From positions 81,270,657 through 81,334,656 of the forward strand of contig NC_134950.1 in assembly GCF_965638725.1 (NCBI RefSeq): a stretch of DNA of 64,000 nucleotides, given 5' to 3'. Under the pieces are notes generated by a model. That model ran no database searches, was not told the DNA's origin, and was given only the letters and a program-made list of their open reading frames with translations. A program made the position numbers and the translations under genes. Of this stretch, positions 62,401 to 64,000 are shown piece by piece; the stretch's first letter is position 1, and each line of letters begins with the position of its first letter. The stretch comes from Aptenodytes patagonicus. Lineage: Eukaryota; Chordata; Aves; Sphenisciformes; Spheniscidae.

Positions 62401-63467
62401 ACCAAAAAGTTTAACTGATCCACAAAGAAGAGCCAAGAAAATACAGGTTTTGAGTAGTAAATGTGTTTTGATGTTCCATGTGAGCCACCCAACTGAAAAT
62501 CTACTTCACTGAGCCAAGCATTTTGCTCTCCTCTTTAGACATCAAAGCATTAAGTGGTTTCTTCACTGTATTCCCTGACCCTACAGTAAAGACAGTACAC
62601 ACAGCAAATGCATTATTGCCATAGGCAAACAAGCAAAAGCTGGGTTTTATGCCCAAATTCTCAGTGTGCAAGCTACAGTGAAAGTTACTACAGAAATCAG
62701 ACAACTTCATAAAACAGAGGTCATGGGCTCTGATCAACCTGTAATAACTCTGATCTTTAGACCACAGCTCGCTTTTCTCTGGCCAAGACAACTCCCATCC
62801 TCTATCCTGTTGCTGCAAATGTTTGAGAAAAAGTAATGACAATTCATTAGAAATCTAAGCCCTTCTGTATTTCCCTCCTAGTCAGTGCAGGAGAAGCAGA
62901 GGCAGTAGCATAGGTGTCATTATAGAAAGTATCTGCAGCGACTATGTGGATCATTCTCCACAATAGACACGTTTTCTTTTTGGCAACGCTCAGAGTTTTA
63001 AATGAAGTAGAACTGAACCCTGCCCTGAGGAGTTCAATTTAATTTTGTTGGCAGTTATAACCTCCAATAACACCTGGAAGGTCAAGAAAAAGGTTTCTGG
63101 CAAAATAAGGTTGCTCCTGCTAAATACTGAGGATAATCCCTAACTGCTGTCATCTGTAAGGATATTTTCACAGATTTTTAAAGACATGAGAACCAACATC
63201 TCCTCAGAAGGACTTACAAGCAGTCACTTGACAATGGTAACGTGTTTCACAGCACACCCTCTATTACCAAGGAGAACAAGGAGAAGTATGAAAAAAAAAA
63301 AAAAAATCACTCTAACGACACAAATATCTAATTATCTAAAAGGTTCACTTGAAGTTGATGGAAGTGTTTTACGTAAAGAACCCCATGCCTCAAATGCTAC
63401 TACAGTTATTAGGAATGGGATATTCCGGAAGACAATTACAGCCCTTTTTTTTTTGTTTTGAACCCAG
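59465..63467. other. No gene supported; possible intron of the unrecognised plus-strand gene
   Basis: If the exons at 59.2 and 63.5 kb belong together this is their intron. I see no other exon with good borders. A small direct repeat (CTTCTAAAGTAGGG twice) lies at 62,096-62,143. Confidence 0.35.
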
Positions 63468-63512
63468 GAGTCCTTCACCGAGCAACAGCAGCCACAGAGC
63501 TCTGAATCCCAG
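63468..63512 (+). CDS. Candidate 45-nt exon, phase 0-0
   Basis: A long T-rich tract ending AACCCAG precedes 63468, and donor GTAGGT follows 63512. The 15 codons read ESFTEQQQPQSSESQ. Phase 0 at both ends is compatible with the exon ending at 59464. Low-complexity Gln/Ser composition makes chance possible. Confidence 0.3.
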
Positions 63513-63587
63513 GTAGGTTAATAACAGCCATCAGCTCCACTCTCAGCGTGACAGCGGGATCCCAACCGAGTTGATAGGGCCTATGTT

Positions 63588-63809
63588 TTAAACAGAAAAT
63601 CCACTGTAACTAATACATGTGAAAAGATCCCTGCGGCGTTTAAGCAATGTAATTTGGTGATGCACATCCTGCAGATCTTGAGAAGAGTCGTGAAGTTCTA
63701 CGAATATTTCTTTAATGCGTGGAAATGGATATGTGTCGATCATCCAAGCATTACCTAGCTTCCTGAAATCTAGACATAGATAAACAGCCTTGATGTTCTT
63801 CTCAGTCAA
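63588..63809 (-). pseudogene. Ty3/gypsy-like reverse transcriptase relic
   Basis: On the minus strand the frame reads AVYLCLDFRKLGNAWMIDTY then PFPRIKEIF, and later DVHHQITLLKRR. These fit, in order, the fingers-palm region of gypsy-type RTs (the V-D-Y-R-K-L-N, Y-P-x-P-R-I and Y-H-Q-I motifs). The block containing the first catalytic Asp is degraded. Stops lie upstream, so it is a dead fragment, possibly entering from beyond the window edge. Confidence 0.5.
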
Positions 63810-64000
63810 ACCTATTCAACAGTGACTTCTCCTGTAATATCATTTTAGACTAGGATTTTACACTCTAGCAAAACCTCACCTCTCACTGAAAATGGTAGTG
63901 GGCATAGTTTCTTTCTTGGTTGAAACATTAATAATCCATAGAACAAACCCTGGTGCATAGCCAAACATCTCCTCAGAAATATTTTCTAGAATAGGCACAT

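Noticed and set aside
1-64000. CRISPR arrays, operons, tRNA or rRNA genes
   Set aside because: No regularly spaced repeats with spacers, no cloverleaf-like sequences, and the genome is a vertebrate. The only tRNA-related signal is the retroviral primer binding site.

Overview
This is a stretch of a bird nuclear genome, most likely a neoavian. The evidence is CR1 LINE fragments with the characteristic 3' end, an ERVL-type provirus with 5-bp target duplications, low repeat density, and intron-containing genes. There is no bacterial or organellar character. Nearly all supportable protein-coding content lies on the minus strand between 12.1 and 46.4 kb.

The core is a tandem cluster of three complete genes for carboxymethylenebutenolidase-like proteins (CMBL, dienelactone hydrolase family, alpha/beta-hydrolase fold). 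I call them A (12.15-17.27 kb), B (23.26-32.14 kb) and C (41.02-46.39 kb). I rebuilt the splice structure by reading exon borders on the minus strand. Each gene has five coding exons with conserved lengths (215 or 206, 108, 143, 92 and 180 nt) and conserved phases. Each also has an 8-nt untranslated leader in front of its ATG, so an upstream noncoding exon is expected. A and B encode 245 residues, the length I recall for human CMBL, with the full Cys132/Asp179/His212 triad. C encodes 242 residues, keeps Asp and His, but has Ser in place of the nucleophilic Cys. Relatedness changes from exon to exon (A with B in exons 1 and 5, A with C in exon 3), which suggests gene conversion. A CpG island at 37.5-38.1 kb lies between C and B and is the likely promoter of B.

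Layout: 0-2.8 kb, no gene seen. 2.8-5.4 kb, ERVL-like provirus with two LTRs and a decayed integrase. 5.4-12.1 kb, no gene seen. 12.1-17.3 kb, gene A, with an LTR fragment in an intron. 17.3-23.3 kb, spacer with a CR1 tail. 23.3-37.6 kb, gene B and its putative first intron, with a CR1 fragment inside. 37.5-38.1 kb, CpG island. 38.7-39.8 kb, CR1 on the minus strand. 41.0-46.4 kb, gene C. 48.0-48.9 kb, a closely related CR1 on the plus strand. 48.9-64 kb, mostly anonymous, but with two candidate phase-compatible plus-strand exons of an unrecognised gene (59.2 and 63.5 kb) and a Ty3/gypsy-like reverse transcriptase relic (63.6-63.8 kb).

The three CMBL copies probably arose by local duplication and now form a small family of cytosolic hydrolases. 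A and B look like ordinary cysteine hydrolases. C looks like a diverged copy using serine, or one losing function. All percentages were counted by eye and are approximate.
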